A stretch of DNA of 64,000 bases from Prochlorococcus sp. AG-363-C02 (lineage in GTDB: Bacteria; Cyanobacteriota; Cyanobacteriia; PCC-6307; Cyanobiaceae), in the NCBI GenBank assembly GCA_003278345.1, contig QCFH01000002.1, forward strand, positions 62,001 to 126,000, given 5' to 3'. Of this stretch, positions 27,664 to 36,342 are shown piece after piece. How positions within the stretch are numbered: position 1 is the first letter of the stretch; each line of letters starts with the position of its first letter. Position numbers and translations under genes: made by a program. The notes beneath the pieces are model-generated. The model did not search any database, was not told the DNA's origin, and saw nothing but the letters and a program-made list of their open reading frames with translations.

Positions 27664-28650
27664 ATGCATTCTTCAAGACCACTTAGAATAGGGTTATTAT
27701 CCTCATCAGGCGACCAGCCTGAACTAATACCCTTAAAGTCATGGTTCCCAATACTAGGAATGACTGTAAATAAATATGTTAAATGTTATGCACATATGAT
27801 GCCAGAGATAAGTGATTATAATTTTAGAATAAGCTATAGAAATATTGAATATCTAAACAACATCCAAGATATTGAGCATCCTTTTGTAAGAGAGTGTCTA
27901 TTAGCAAATTATAAAGATATCAAGAGTTTGAATATTTCATGTTTATCTTCCTTACCTTCTGGATTGGGTATGGGCAGTTCAGGATCATTTGCCGTCGCTT
28001 TTACAGATTTAATATCAAGATTGGAGCATAAACAACAATTAAGTAGTTATGATTTATTTATAAATGCCTATAAAATTGAAAAAAGAATAAGTAATGAGAT
28101 TGGTTTTCAAGATCATCTTCACGCTGCTTACCGTGGATTTAATCTTTATGAAGTTAGATTTAATACTAATAACGATATAATTAATTTCAGACCAGAGATT
28201 CGAATCAGACCAATTAGACTAAATACTTCCTCAATAAAGATTATAAATGAAATGTTTTCTCTATTATATGTACCTGCTAGCTCTAAAAAGTATAGGGATG
28301 GAAAATTAGGATCTAATATTAGAAAAGATAATTGGTCCGCAAACCAATTATCAAATAAATATAAAAATATAATTAATCTCATTGAATTAATTGAAGCGCA
28401 AGAAATAGACATAAAAAAAATAGGCAACATCATAACAAATGACTCTATTAATACAAAGAGTGTTGATGGATATAATGAAGTTTCAAAAACGCTTTACGAG
28501 TTAGAGAATCAGGGACTAATATTTGGAGGCAGGCCTCTTGGATCAATAGGATCAAAATTTGCACTTATAGTATGCAATAAAAACAAACTAAAAGTTTTAA
28601 AAGAAAAGGGATATAAAGCTATATCAATAGAAATGGAAATAAGAAACTAA
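27664..28650 (+). CDS. Divergent GHMP kinase (HddA-like)
   Basis: The 328-residue protein carries the GHMP ATP-binding loop SLPSGLGMGSSGSF near residue 100 and QDHLHAAYRG near 145, in the place of the HddA substrate segment. Near the end, GGRPLGSIGSKFAL stands for the third motif. The N-terminus is RPLRIGLLSSSGDQPEL, where classic HddA has LRISLGGGGTDLP, so the sugar-binding loop differs. It probably phosphorylates a sugar 7- or 6-phosphate on carbon 1 and works with the fusion protein at 23,102-24,349. It follows the dehydratase gene at 4 bases. Confidence 0.75.
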   Translation: MHSSRPLRIGLLSSSGDQPELIPLKSWFPILGMTVNKYVKCYAHMMPEISDYNFRISYRNIEYLNNIQDIEHPFVRECLLANYKDIKSLNISCLSSLPSGLGMGSSGSFAVAFTDLISRLEHKQQLSSYDLFINAYKIEKRISNEIGFQDHLHAAYRGFNLYEVRFNTNNDIINFRPEIRIRPIRLNTSSIKIINEMFSLLYVPASSKKYRDGKLGSNIRKDNWSANQLSNKYKNIINLIELIEAQEIDIKKIGNIITNDSINTKSVDGYNEVSKTLYELENQGLIFGGRPLGSIGSKFALIVCNKNKLKVLKEKGYKAISIEMEIRN

Positions 28651-28725
28651 ATCATATATACTTTACATATTAAATTCTAATTTATTATTATATATGTTAT
28701 TATTTACTGAGTCTAGGTTATATAA

Positions 28726-29193
28726 ATGTACTTAACAGACTCCGAGTTTGCGGAAGTTATAAAAAAAACACCTATGATTGCAATAGATTTATGTATAACT
28801 AATGCAAAGTCTATACTACTAGGAAAAAGACTAAATCCACCAGCACAAAACTTTTATTTTGTACCGGGTGGAAGAATAAGGAAATCAGAAACTATAAATA
28901 ACGCATTGGATAGAATTATTTATGCGGAGACAGGAAGAAAAATAAAAGAAATGTCTAGTATAGAATTTATAGGCATATATGAACATTTTTATAAAGATAA
29001 TTTTCAAGGTAATTATGATTTTGATAGTCATTATATTGTAATTGCCTATAAGCTAGAAATTAAATCTCTAACTGATGTAGATGAGAATTTTAAAAGCGAT
29101 CAGCATTCAGAATATATATGGTTTAATTTAACAAATCCACAAAATAATAACGTGCATAAAAATACTATCGCCTACTTTAGTAAGTTAATATAA
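28726..29193 (+). CDS. gmm: GDP-mannose mannosyl hydrolase-like Nudix protein
   Basis: The 155-residue protein begins with a short Asp/Glu-rich helix and has ILLGKRLNPPAQNFYFVPGG, then RIRKSETINNALDRIIYAET. This is the short Nudix variant of GDP-mannose mannosyl hydrolase, in which the Nudix box is incomplete. DFDSHYIVIAYKL follows. The family hydrolyses GDP-mannose or GDP-glucose to GDP and sugar. It ends the plus-strand operon and may control the pool of GDP-sugars or act on the novel GDP-sugar. Confidence 0.82.
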   Translation: MYLTDSEFAEVIKKTPMIAIDLCITNAKSILLGKRLNPPAQNFYFVPGGRIRKSETINNALDRIIYAETGRKIKEMSSIEFIGIYEHFYKDNFQGNYDFDSHYIVIAYKLEIKSLTDVDENFKSDQHSEYIWFNLTNPQNNNVHKNTIAYFSKLI

Positions 29194-29206
29194 TAAAAAA
29201 CAATAA

Positions 29207-30331
29207 TCAATCTATCAACAATTTATCCAGTCCTTTTATAAGTATTTCTGACATTTTTTTATGACCTGAATTACTCCAATGGTCATCAAATGCTCCTGCA
29301 TAATCAAAATAGTTTAATGTAGAAAATGGGTCAAAGTAATCAATTTTAAGTTCTTTAAGTAATGCTATTAACTTAATATAATTCTTGGAAGGCCTAAAAG
29401 TTCGAGGAGTAGAGTTACTATAATCTGGTATAACTACTATTCTTAAAGGCACCCCAGCTTTATTGCACAAGTCTCTTATTTTAATTAAATAATCTCGTGT
29501 AATTGAATAATGTATATCTCTATCTGAAATTGAATTCGTATTAGTATTATTTGGAGAGAATCTAACTTTTCTAATCGCTAAAAATATTATAGATCCTAGT
29601 CTTGATTTATAAAGGTAAGTTTTAACGCTCTTTTTAATATCAATATTATAACATTCACTTAATCTAATTAACTGCAGTATCTCTTCTTCTGATCTTTTAT
29701 TGGTAAATAGTTTTCCTCCAATGATAGAAGCTGTATATCTTGAATACCAGCCTTTATTTGTACTAAAGAATCTATCTACAGGAGTAAGGTTATCAGTAAA
29801 ATCATTTCCGGTATAAAAGCCAAGTATTACTAGATCGAGATTTATTTCTTTTAAACCATTTTTTAGAATTGCAAGCTGATTATTTTGACCATAACCTGCA
29901 ATAGCAGTATTATAAAAAGCTATTCTATTTGATTTAAAATGTTTTGATGTTAAATCAATAAACCCTCTACCTTTTTCTGCTGAAGCTCCCCATGTAAAGC
30001 TATCTCCAAGAACTAAAACTTTTTTTAACGGTTGATAATTAAAGTCAACTTTATCAAACTCAGAGAACCCACCTTTTAAAGTATAGCCATATTCATTATG
30101 TTTTATAAATTGGTTCCCTAAAGGTCCATAAATTATATTTTCTTTTCTAGCCTGATCTAATGAATCTACTTTACATATTTCTTGATTATACGAGACTTTC
30201 TTAGGAGACTTTGAAAGCAAAGGCTTATAATTTAGTATTAGCAATATAAACTCTACAATAAAAAGACTTATTACTAATGAGCATGAGGCAACTAAGGAAT
30301 TTATTAGAAATAATTTTTTCATATTAATCAT
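29207..30331 (-). CDS. SGNH/GDSL-type hydrolase with N-terminal membrane anchor
   Basis: The 374-residue protein has a hydrophobic segment at about residues 9-33 and then an SGNH fold. KVLVLGDSFTWGASAEKG supplies the nucleophile Ser, the GYGQNNQ loop the Gly, LVILGFYTGNDFTDN the Asn, and FDDHWSNSGHKKM the Asp-His pair. Such proteins act on O-acyl groups of polysaccharides, as esterases or transferases, and here would face the periplasm. It is convergent with the Nudix gene, 13 bases between stops. The start could be either of two ATGs 9 bases apart. Confidence 0.78.
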   Translation of the reverse strand: MINMKKLFLINSLVASCSLVISLFIVEFILLILNYKPLLSKSPKKVSYNQEICKVDSLDQARKENIIYGPLGNQFIKHNEYGYTLKGGFSEFDKVDFNYQPLKKVLVLGDSFTWGASAEKGRGFIDLTSKHFKSNRIAFYNTAIAGYGQNNQLAILKNGLKEINLDLVILGFYTGNDFTDNLTPVDRFFSTNKGWYSRYTASIIGGKLFTNKRSEEEILQLIRLSECYNIDIKKSVKTYLYKSRLGSIIFLAIRKVRFSPNNTNTNSISDRDIHYSITRDYLIKIRDLCNKAGVPLRIVVIPDYSNSTPRTFRPSKNYIKLIALLKELKIDYFDPFSTLNYFDYAGAFDDHWSNSGHKKMSEILIKGLDKLLID

Positions 30332-31069
30332 TTATAATTAGAATTAATCCAAAAGTCATTATTTAGTAAGATTTACAGTTTATTGTATCACTATATAAAT
30401 GGCCAATGATTTTATTAAATAGCTAGATTTACATTACAGGATAGAGAGGAGTATGATTTTCAAGCATTAACTTCTCTTGCTTAATCTGATAGTTCTTGGG
30501 GGTTACAATACAAGAACAAATTAATTTCTATTCAGCAAGAACTATTTCAGCTTTATTATAACCTTTAATTATATTTGCTTTCGTCATAACAATCATGATT
30601 TAGATCTACTAAACTGTTACAAATTTCATGTAAAGAAAAATATTTTGAATATACTGCTATTGAGCAAAATTAGTGAAATGAATTTAAAGTGTCTAAAACT
30701 TGATTATCATAAATTAAAAGATTCAAATGAAATATTTAAAGGTAAATTTAGATGTAATTGTTATTAGGTTAAAAAAAATATATATAGTAATTTCTTAAAT
30801 TCAGGAAAAAGTATTAGTTAGCACATTTAATAATTTAATTCCCTTATGGCAGCTCTTGTTTTATTTATAAAGGATCTCTAAAAGATAGATTTATATCCTC
30901 TATTTTCTGATTTAATAAATCTTATATCATTAAAAGTAATTACTTATGATTTAATCACTTTATTCTGAATAATATTATTTTTAAAAGCTTCTAAAATAAA
31001 ATTAAACCACTAGGTTCTCTAAAAGAAAAAGTTCTATATGCTATTATAATAATTAAGATATATTTATCT
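30332..31069. other. 738-base gene-free region, possibly a remnant
   Basis: This is the longest stretch without a gene in the window. Stops are frequent in all six frames. The only visible short ORF with a reasonable start (ATG at about 30,677, 29 codons, MNLKCLKLDYHK) has no recognised similarity. A nine-base direct repeat, AGATTTACA, occurs twice near the left end. It lies between a leftward and a rightward gene and is most likely degraded island DNA with two promoters. Confidence 0.45.
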
Positions 31070-32158
31070 ATGGATAAAGCAGAGTTCAATCATTTTCTTG
31101 AAATAATTAAAGATTTAAACTATGACAAGCAGGATCATTGGGATATTTTTAATGAATTATTTTTAAAAAAGATTTCAAATTTTGATTCCATGAGATCTTT
31201 CCGAACAAATGGCTTAAGCAATATGATTGAGACTGGATTGCCTTCACAAGAGCAAGAAGAAGCTCTAAAAGGCAAAAGTTACTCAAATAACTATAGTGAA
31301 GATGAAATAGAAGATATAGAAGCTAGATTTAATCAATTAAAAGAAATGATGGGTTCTGATATAGAAAATATACCTTTTAATTCATTGATAGGTAATCCAC
31401 GTAGATACGCGATTAATTTGAATAATAAAGAATACCTGCTTAATTTTGATGATCTTTATCATGTATATTCAGCCTGGCAAATAAAGAGGACTATAAGTTT
31501 TCTAAATAAAACTACACAAAGTGCCACTTTCCTTGAGATAGGAGGTGGATATGGAGCTTTAGCCAGTAAATTAACTTCTATATATAAAAATATTAAATAT
31601 ATAATTATTGACTTGCCAGAAGTACTACTAATTCAGAACTATTATTTAAAAGAATGTAACCCATCTCTTAATATAATAAATCTACTTGAAAGAGAAAATT
31701 TAACTAATAAAAACTATAAAGAAGAAAAATTTGATGTCCTTCTTATTCCTTTTAATATTTATAAGAAAATAAAATTAAATTTTGATGTTGCAATAAATAC
31801 ACGTTCATTTGGTGAAATGCCAAGAAATATTTTACATGATTATATTCGCTGGATAGAAGATAATATAAATTCAAAGGGCTTGCTTTATAACACTAATAGA
31901 TATGTATTTACAAAATCTATTGATAAGAATAAACTTAGAGATTACCCATATGATAACTTTTGGAGAACAATAATCTCTCAACCTCAGTGGCTTCAGACTC
32001 ACCTTCATGAGTTTCTACTTCAAAGAACTGAAAAAGAGTCTGAGGTTCCATTAAGTTTTTCATTGCAATCATTTCCATTAACTACACCACCACCAGGGCC
32101 CATAATGGATAAAATTCAGACTCAAAAAGATTGGCTATATCACCAACAAGTCAAATAA
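31070..32158 (+). CDS. Putative sugar O-methyltransferase, NanM family
   Basis: The 362-residue protein has a non-catalytic N-terminus containing GNPRRYAINLNNKEYLLNFD, then YHVYSAWQIKRT and the SAM-binding strand TFLEIGGGYGALASKL near residue 162. YIIIDLPEVLLIQNYYL follows, then an NTRSFGEMP segment. These are the marks of the NanM-like 'putative sugar O-methyltransferase' family. The gene stands alone, close to tRNA-Ala, and probably methylates a hydroxyl of a surface-glycan sugar. Confidence 0.78.
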   Translation: MDKAEFNHFLEIIKDLNYDKQDHWDIFNELFLKKISNFDSMRSFRTNGLSNMIETGLPSQEQEEALKGKSYSNNYSEDEIEDIEARFNQLKEMMGSDIENIPFNSLIGNPRRYAINLNNKEYLLNFDDLYHVYSAWQIKRTISFLNKTTQSATFLEIGGGYGALASKLTSIYKNIKYIIIDLPEVLLIQNYYLKECNPSLNIINLLERENLTNKNYKEEKFDVLLIPFNIYKKIKLNFDVAINTRSFGEMPRNILHDYIRWIEDNINSKGLLYNTNRYVFTKSIDKNKLRDYPYDNFWRTIISQPQWLQTHLHEFLLQRTEKESEVPLSFSLQSFPLTTPPPGPIMDKIQTQKDWLYHQQVK

Positions 32159-32199
32159 GTCCAAATGAATAAACAGCCACCCGATATTTATATAAATAG

Positions 32200-32272
32200 T
32201 GGAGCCAAGCGGATTCGAACCGCTGACCCCCTGCATGCCATGCAGGTGCTCTACCAGCTGAGCTATGGCCCC
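32200..32272 (-). tRNA. tRNA-Ala (anticodon GGC)
   Basis: The reverse strand folds into a full cloverleaf: acceptor GGGGCCA pairs with TGGCTCC and includes the G3-U70 pair that defines alanine tRNAs. The D arm is GCTC...GAGC, the anticodon stem CCTGC/GCAGG with loop ATGGCAT gives GGC, and the T loop is TTCGAAT. The CCA tail is not encoded beyond the first A. It lies between the island methyltransferase and the APH gene, with the 3' end of the tRNA facing the methyltransferase. Confidence 0.97.
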
Positions 32273-32686
32273 AAGCAATTATGTAAAGGAGTACAAAAGC
32301 ACTCAATTTACATGATATCAATAACACGAAGGAATTGATAAGATCAAACCTCGTGATTCTGAATTCCCTATATTGTGACTTATATAGTCACAACTAAGAA
32401 AAGATTACTATGTCTGTGACTAATATTAAAATGATCCAGGAAAAGTGCAAGTAAATAAGCTTTCCTCTTAAAAAACAAAATTAATATTTGAATTCAAAGC
32501 AAATCCTATAAGCGACAGTGAGATTTTATTATTGGGAAAATGTGCATAAGCATTTTCTTGATGAATCCTATTTTTGAGGAGGATATTCAAAGGTTTAAAG
32601 GAATCCTAGATTTAAAAAATAATTTTTATTTTAGCAACTCTTTAATTATCTGATAAAATATTAATAATATTAATTCCTTTCTAATA
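32273..32686. other. Gene-free region upstream of tRNA-Ala with GTGACT repeats
   Basis: The 414 bases hold no convincing ORF. They contain the dyad at 32,373-32,393 and should hold the tRNA promoter (leftward) and the promoter of the APH-kinase gene (rightward). No attachment-site copy of the tRNA end was seen. Confidence 0.5.
32373..32393. repeat. Inverted repeat with GTGACT arms
   Basis: TTGTGACT and AGTCACAA are perfect 8-base arms around TATAT. A third GTGACT occurs at 32,417-32,422. No T-run adjoins it, so a terminator is unlikely. It lies about 100 bases upstream of the tRNA gene and may be a regulatory site. Confidence 0.45.
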
Positions 32687-33514
32687 TTGAAATCGTACTC
32701 AAAAGATAAGGTCTTAATAAAAGACGAAGAAGATGGAAGATATATTATCAAGATTTGGAATGACAGAGAAAAAGGTAGAGAGTCAATAAGAAAGCAAATT
32801 GAATTTAAAAGCTTGCATATTCGTACATGCACAGTTAGGACACCATCAATACTTCATACAGAAACATTAGAGAATGGAAAGTTCTTGGCAAAAATGAACT
32901 ATATAGATGCTAGTTCAGGCATTGATATTATTAATAGAATGTCAAGAAGTATAGTATTAACAATAAAAGATGTGCTTGGTCTAATTTTATATTTAAATCT
33001 CAAGGACTCAAAAGTTGAGAGTGTTCATTATTCAGTATTTTTAGAAAAACTCATCTCTATAAAAGCGGAAACAAGTTCTCCAGTTCTATTGGATTTATTA
33101 AATAGTCTTATTTTAAAACTTAAAACTAATAATTATCTAAAAATTCCAGTTGGAAATTGTCACGGAGATCTAACTCTTTCAAATATGTTAATTTCTGGAA
33201 ATGAAACAGTTAACTTAATTGACTTCCTACCCTCATTTATTGAGACTCCTTTATGGGATGTAGTTAAATTAGAGCAGGATTTAATAATGGGCTGGTCTTA
33301 TAGGTTTATGAAAGATTCTGGAAAAATAAATGCAAAGATATTTTTTGAAGAATGTATTCCAGATCAATTTCATATTACTTGTAATCAATGGAAATACCAG
33401 GTAACCCTTTTATCAGCTATTAATCTCGCTAGAATTGTACCTTACATAAAAGATGATTCTACTCATGAATGGATTGTTGTTAAACTAAAAAGTAAGCTAG
33501 CTGAATTTTGTTGA
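32687..33514 (+). CDS. APH-type small-molecule phosphotransferase
   Basis: The 275-residue protein has the APH/choline-kinase core: GNCHGDLTLSNML (Brenner motif HGDxxxxN) near residue 155 and LIDFLPS, with the metal-binding Asp, about 15 residues later. RYIIKIWND with the ATP-binding Lys lies near the N-terminus. The start is TTG at 32,687. The C-terminal domain of the three-domain fusion at 11,099-13,282 has the same motifs. Anomeric sugar kinases such as NahK belong to this fold, so a sugar kinase is plausible but not proven. The next gene begins 48 bases later. Confidence 0.75.
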   Translation: MKSYSKDKVLIKDEEDGRYIIKIWNDREKGRESIRKQIEFKSLHIRTCTVRTPSILHTETLENGKFLAKMNYIDASSGIDIINRMSRSIVLTIKDVLGLILYLNLKDSKVESVHYSVFLEKLISIKAETSSPVLLDLLNSLILKLKTNNYLKIPVGNCHGDLTLSNMLISGNETVNLIDFLPSFIETPLWDVVKLEQDLIMGWSYRFMKDSGKINAKIFFEECIPDQFHITCNQWKYQVTLLSAINLARIVPYIKDDSTHEWIVVKLKSKLAEFC

Positions 33515-33562
33515 GAAAATAAAAATGATTGCTATCCTAATTATTTATATGATATTTACTCG

Positions 33563-34627
33563 ATGAAAATACTAATTCCAATAGCAGGAGCCTCCAGTAG
33601 GTTTCCAGACATGAGACCAAAATGGATGCTCACTTTCCCAAATGGCGAGCTAATGATAGAAAGGTCAATTATGGGGTTGAACTTAGATTTTATTGATGAC
33701 ATAATCATAATTGCTTTAAGAGATCAAATTAATGAATATAATGTTTCTATTGAATCTCTTCTATATAGTATAAAATCTAAAATAGATAAAAATATTAAAA
33801 TAGAATTTGAGCTTTTAGATTCTCCCACTAATAGTCAACCTACAACGATATATCGCTATCTAAGTTCTCAAAAAAATGATTTCCCATTCTTTATCAAAGA
33901 CTGCGATAATTATTTTGAATATACTCCCAAAATAAGCAATGCTGTTCCATATATTTCACTAGAAGATAATGATTTTATATCTAGTCCAGGTCAAAAGAGT
34001 TATCTAAGATTCAATAAGTTTAATGAGATAGAACAAATTGCTGAGAAGTCTATTATTAGCTCAGATTTTTGTTGCGGAGGATATGGTTTTCTTTCATCTG
34101 ATGATTTTATTAATACTTATAAAGAATTAGATGGGGAGAAAGAAAATAATCTTTATATATCTCATATAATTCATAAACAAATACTAGGCGGAGTTGTTTT
34201 TTCTGCTGATAAGGCTTTAAATTATGAAGATTATGGAACTGCAAGTCAATATTTCTCAGCAATAAAAAATACAGCAACAGTTTTTTCTGACTTTGATGGT
34301 GTACTTGTAAAAAATTCAAGTAAATTTTCCAAAAGCCCTTGGAGCTATGAGCCAAACAAACCTAACTTAATTCATCTTCAAAATTTTCTAAAAGAATCTC
34401 CAGATTCAAGACTTATAATTACTACATCAAGACCAAGTACTGAAGAAAAAAATATTGAAGAATTTATGCAAACTCAAAATATAAAATGTCATTCAATTAT
34501 TACTGATTTACCTCATTCTAAAAGAATATTAATAAATGATTTTTCAACAACAAATCCTTTTCCATCAGCTCAGTCAATAAATATGCCTCGTAACAGTGAA
34601 AATCTTAAAGGATATCTAACCTATTAA
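33563..34627 (+). CDS. Fusion of nucleotidyltransferase and HAD-like domain
   Basis: Residues 1-235 form a nucleotidyltransferase (PIAGASSRFPDMRPKWML, metal site FIKDCDNYFEY, FCCGGYGF). Residues 245-350 form a HAD-like domain (VFSDFDGVLVKNS, ITTSRPS, LINDFSTTN). The layout equals the first two domains of the 11,099-13,282 fusion, and the missing kinase is the gene just upstream. The two genes together thus reproduce the three activities. The product is predicted to be an activated small molecule used for glycan synthesis; the substrate is unknown. Confidence 0.8.
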   Translation: MKILIPIAGASSRFPDMRPKWMLTFPNGELMIERSIMGLNLDFIDDIIIIALRDQINEYNVSIESLLYSIKSKIDKNIKIEFELLDSPTNSQPTTIYRYLSSQKNDFPFFIKDCDNYFEYTPKISNAVPYISLEDNDFISSPGQKSYLRFNKFNEIEQIAEKSIISSDFCCGGYGFLSSDDFINTYKELDGEKENNLYISHIIHKQILGGVVFSADKALNYEDYGTASQYFSAIKNTATVFSDFDGVLVKNSSKFSKSPWSYEPNKPNLIHLQNFLKESPDSRLIITTSRPSTEEKNIEEFMQTQNIKCHSIITDLPHSKRILINDFSTTNPFPSAQSINMPRNSENLKGYLTY

Positions 34628-34891
34628 AATGATAATATAGATAAAAATCTTTTACAATAAAATTCAAACTAATGGCGTAACTTTTAAATTTTAATGGTAA
34701 TTTTGATAAAATATAAGCATTTAAAGTAAAATGCTTTATAAGTATAATCAAATATTTAAATTCGGAAATAGATATTAAAAAAGTTAACATGTATCTTTAA
34801 ACTTAGTATATTAAAATTTTATAAGTACAATTACTAAAAAGAATTGCTTGAAAAACTCTCAATTAAATCAATTAAGCCCTTAAATTAAATC

Positions 34892-36319
34892 ATGACATTA
34901 ATTCCAGTGATTCTCTGTGGAGGAACAGGTACTAGGCTTTGGCCTTTATCAAGAGCTAGTTATCCTAAGCAATATTTAGCGCTAAGTTCCGATACTAATA
35001 AATCATTGTTGCAACAGACTCAGGAAAGACTTCAAGGTTTAAATAATCTAGAAAACCCGATTTTGATATGCAATGAAGATCATCGATTTATAGCTGCAGA
35101 GCAAATGCGCGAAATAAATATAAATCCTAAAAGTATATTACTTGAACCATTTGGTCGCAATACTGCTCCAGCAATAACAATTGCAGCACTTAAAGCTATA
35201 GAAAGTGGAGAGGATCCAACACTCTTAGTATTAGCTGCAGATCATCAAATAAGAAACAAAGAAAAGTTCATCAAGGCAATTGAAGCAGGGGTAAGAGAGG
35301 CAGAGAATGGCCGACTTGTAACTTTTGGTGTTGTCCCAACATCTCCAGAAACAGGTTATGGATATATAGAAGCAATTGAACCTTTACATAATTCTCTACG
35401 AGGAATCCCAATTGCCAAATTCATAGAAAAGCCTGACGAATCTACTGCTAGGAAATTAGTTGAAGATGGACGTTTCACATGGAATAGCGGAATATTTATT
35501 TTTAAAGCAAGTGTGCTTTTTAAAGAAATTAAAAATCATGCCCCAAAAGTTTTTGATTGTTGTAAGGAAGCAATTGAAGAAGCATTAAATGACCTTACCT
35601 TTCAAAGGTTAAAGGAAGAGGCCTTTAGCAAATGCCCAGATATATCAATCGATGTAGCTGTTATGGAAAAAACTAATCTTGGTACTGTTTTACCTCTAGA
35701 TGCAGGCTGGAGTGATGTAGGTAGTTGGAAAACTCTATGGGAAACTTCTAAAAAAGATTCAAACGGAAATACAATTATAGGCAGAGTCTTAAGTAATAAC
35801 TCAAAAAATTGTTATTTAAGAGGAGAAAATCGCCTAATGGTAGGACTTGGAATTGAAAACTTAATAGTAGTGGAAACAAATGATGTAGTTTTAGTTGCAA
35901 ATCAAAATCATGCTCAGAATGTTAAGCAAATTGTCAATCAATTAGATAGAGAAGGCCAAACAGAAGGTAAAACTCACAGAACAATTTACAGGCCATGGGG
36001 ATACTACACATCTATTGTTGAAGGTAAGCGTTGGAAAGTAAAAAGGATTCAAGTAAATCCAGGTGCAGCTCTTTCTCTACAACTACATCATCATCGTGCT
36101 GAACATTGGATAGTAGTAACTGGAACTGCTGAGGTTGAAATCAATAAAGAGAAAACAATTTTAAGTGAAAATCAAAGTGTCTATATTCCATTAGGTTCAA
36201 AACATCGTCTTTCTAACAAAGGTAGAGTTCCACTAGTATTAATTGAGGTTCAAAGCGGGAGCTATTTAGATGAAGATGATATTATAAGGTTTGAAGATCA
36301 GTATGGAAGAGTGGAATAA
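34892..36319 (+). CDS. manC: Mannose-1-phosphate guanylyltransferase / mannose-6-phosphate isomerase
   Basis: The 475-residue bifunctional protein has an N-terminal guanylyltransferase domain with CGGTGTRLWPLSRASYPKQY at residue 8, and FIEKPDESTARKL and WNSGIFIFKA in the middle. The C-terminal cupin isomerase domain, from about residue 360, has RPWGYYTSI, QLHHHRAEHW with the metal histidines, and YIPLGSKHRL. It makes GDP-mannose from fructose 6-phosphate-derived mannose phosphate, together with a phosphomannomutase (a candidate lies at 38,365-39,810). GDP-mannose feeds the GDP-sugar operon and glycosyltransferases of the island. A 264-base gap separates it from the preceding gene. Confidence 0.92.
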   Translation: MTLIPVILCGGTGTRLWPLSRASYPKQYLALSSDTNKSLLQQTQERLQGLNNLENPILICNEDHRFIAAEQMREININPKSILLEPFGRNTAPAITIAALKAIESGEDPTLLVLAADHQIRNKEKFIKAIEAGVREAENGRLVTFGVVPTSPETGYGYIEAIEPLHNSLRGIPIAKFIEKPDESTARKLVEDGRFTWNSGIFIFKASVLFKEIKNHAPKVFDCCKEAIEEALNDLTFQRLKEEAFSKCPDISIDVAVMEKTNLGTVLPLDAGWSDVGSWKTLWETSKKDSNGNTIIGRVLSNNSKNCYLRGENRLMVGLGIENLIVVETNDVVLVANQNHAQNVKQIVNQLDREGQTEGKTHRTIYRPWGYYTSIVEGKRWKVKRIQVNPGAALSLQLHHHRAEHWIVVTGTAEVEINKEKTILSENQSVYIPLGSKHRLSNKGRVPLVLIEVQSGSYLDEDDIIRFEDQYGRVE

Positions 36320-36342
36320 ATAAGCTAACTGTTTAAAGTGAA

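Noticed and set aside
32200-32272. Attachment-site pair for a mobile island at tRNA-Ala
   Set aside because: No second copy of the tRNA end and no integrase were seen in the window.
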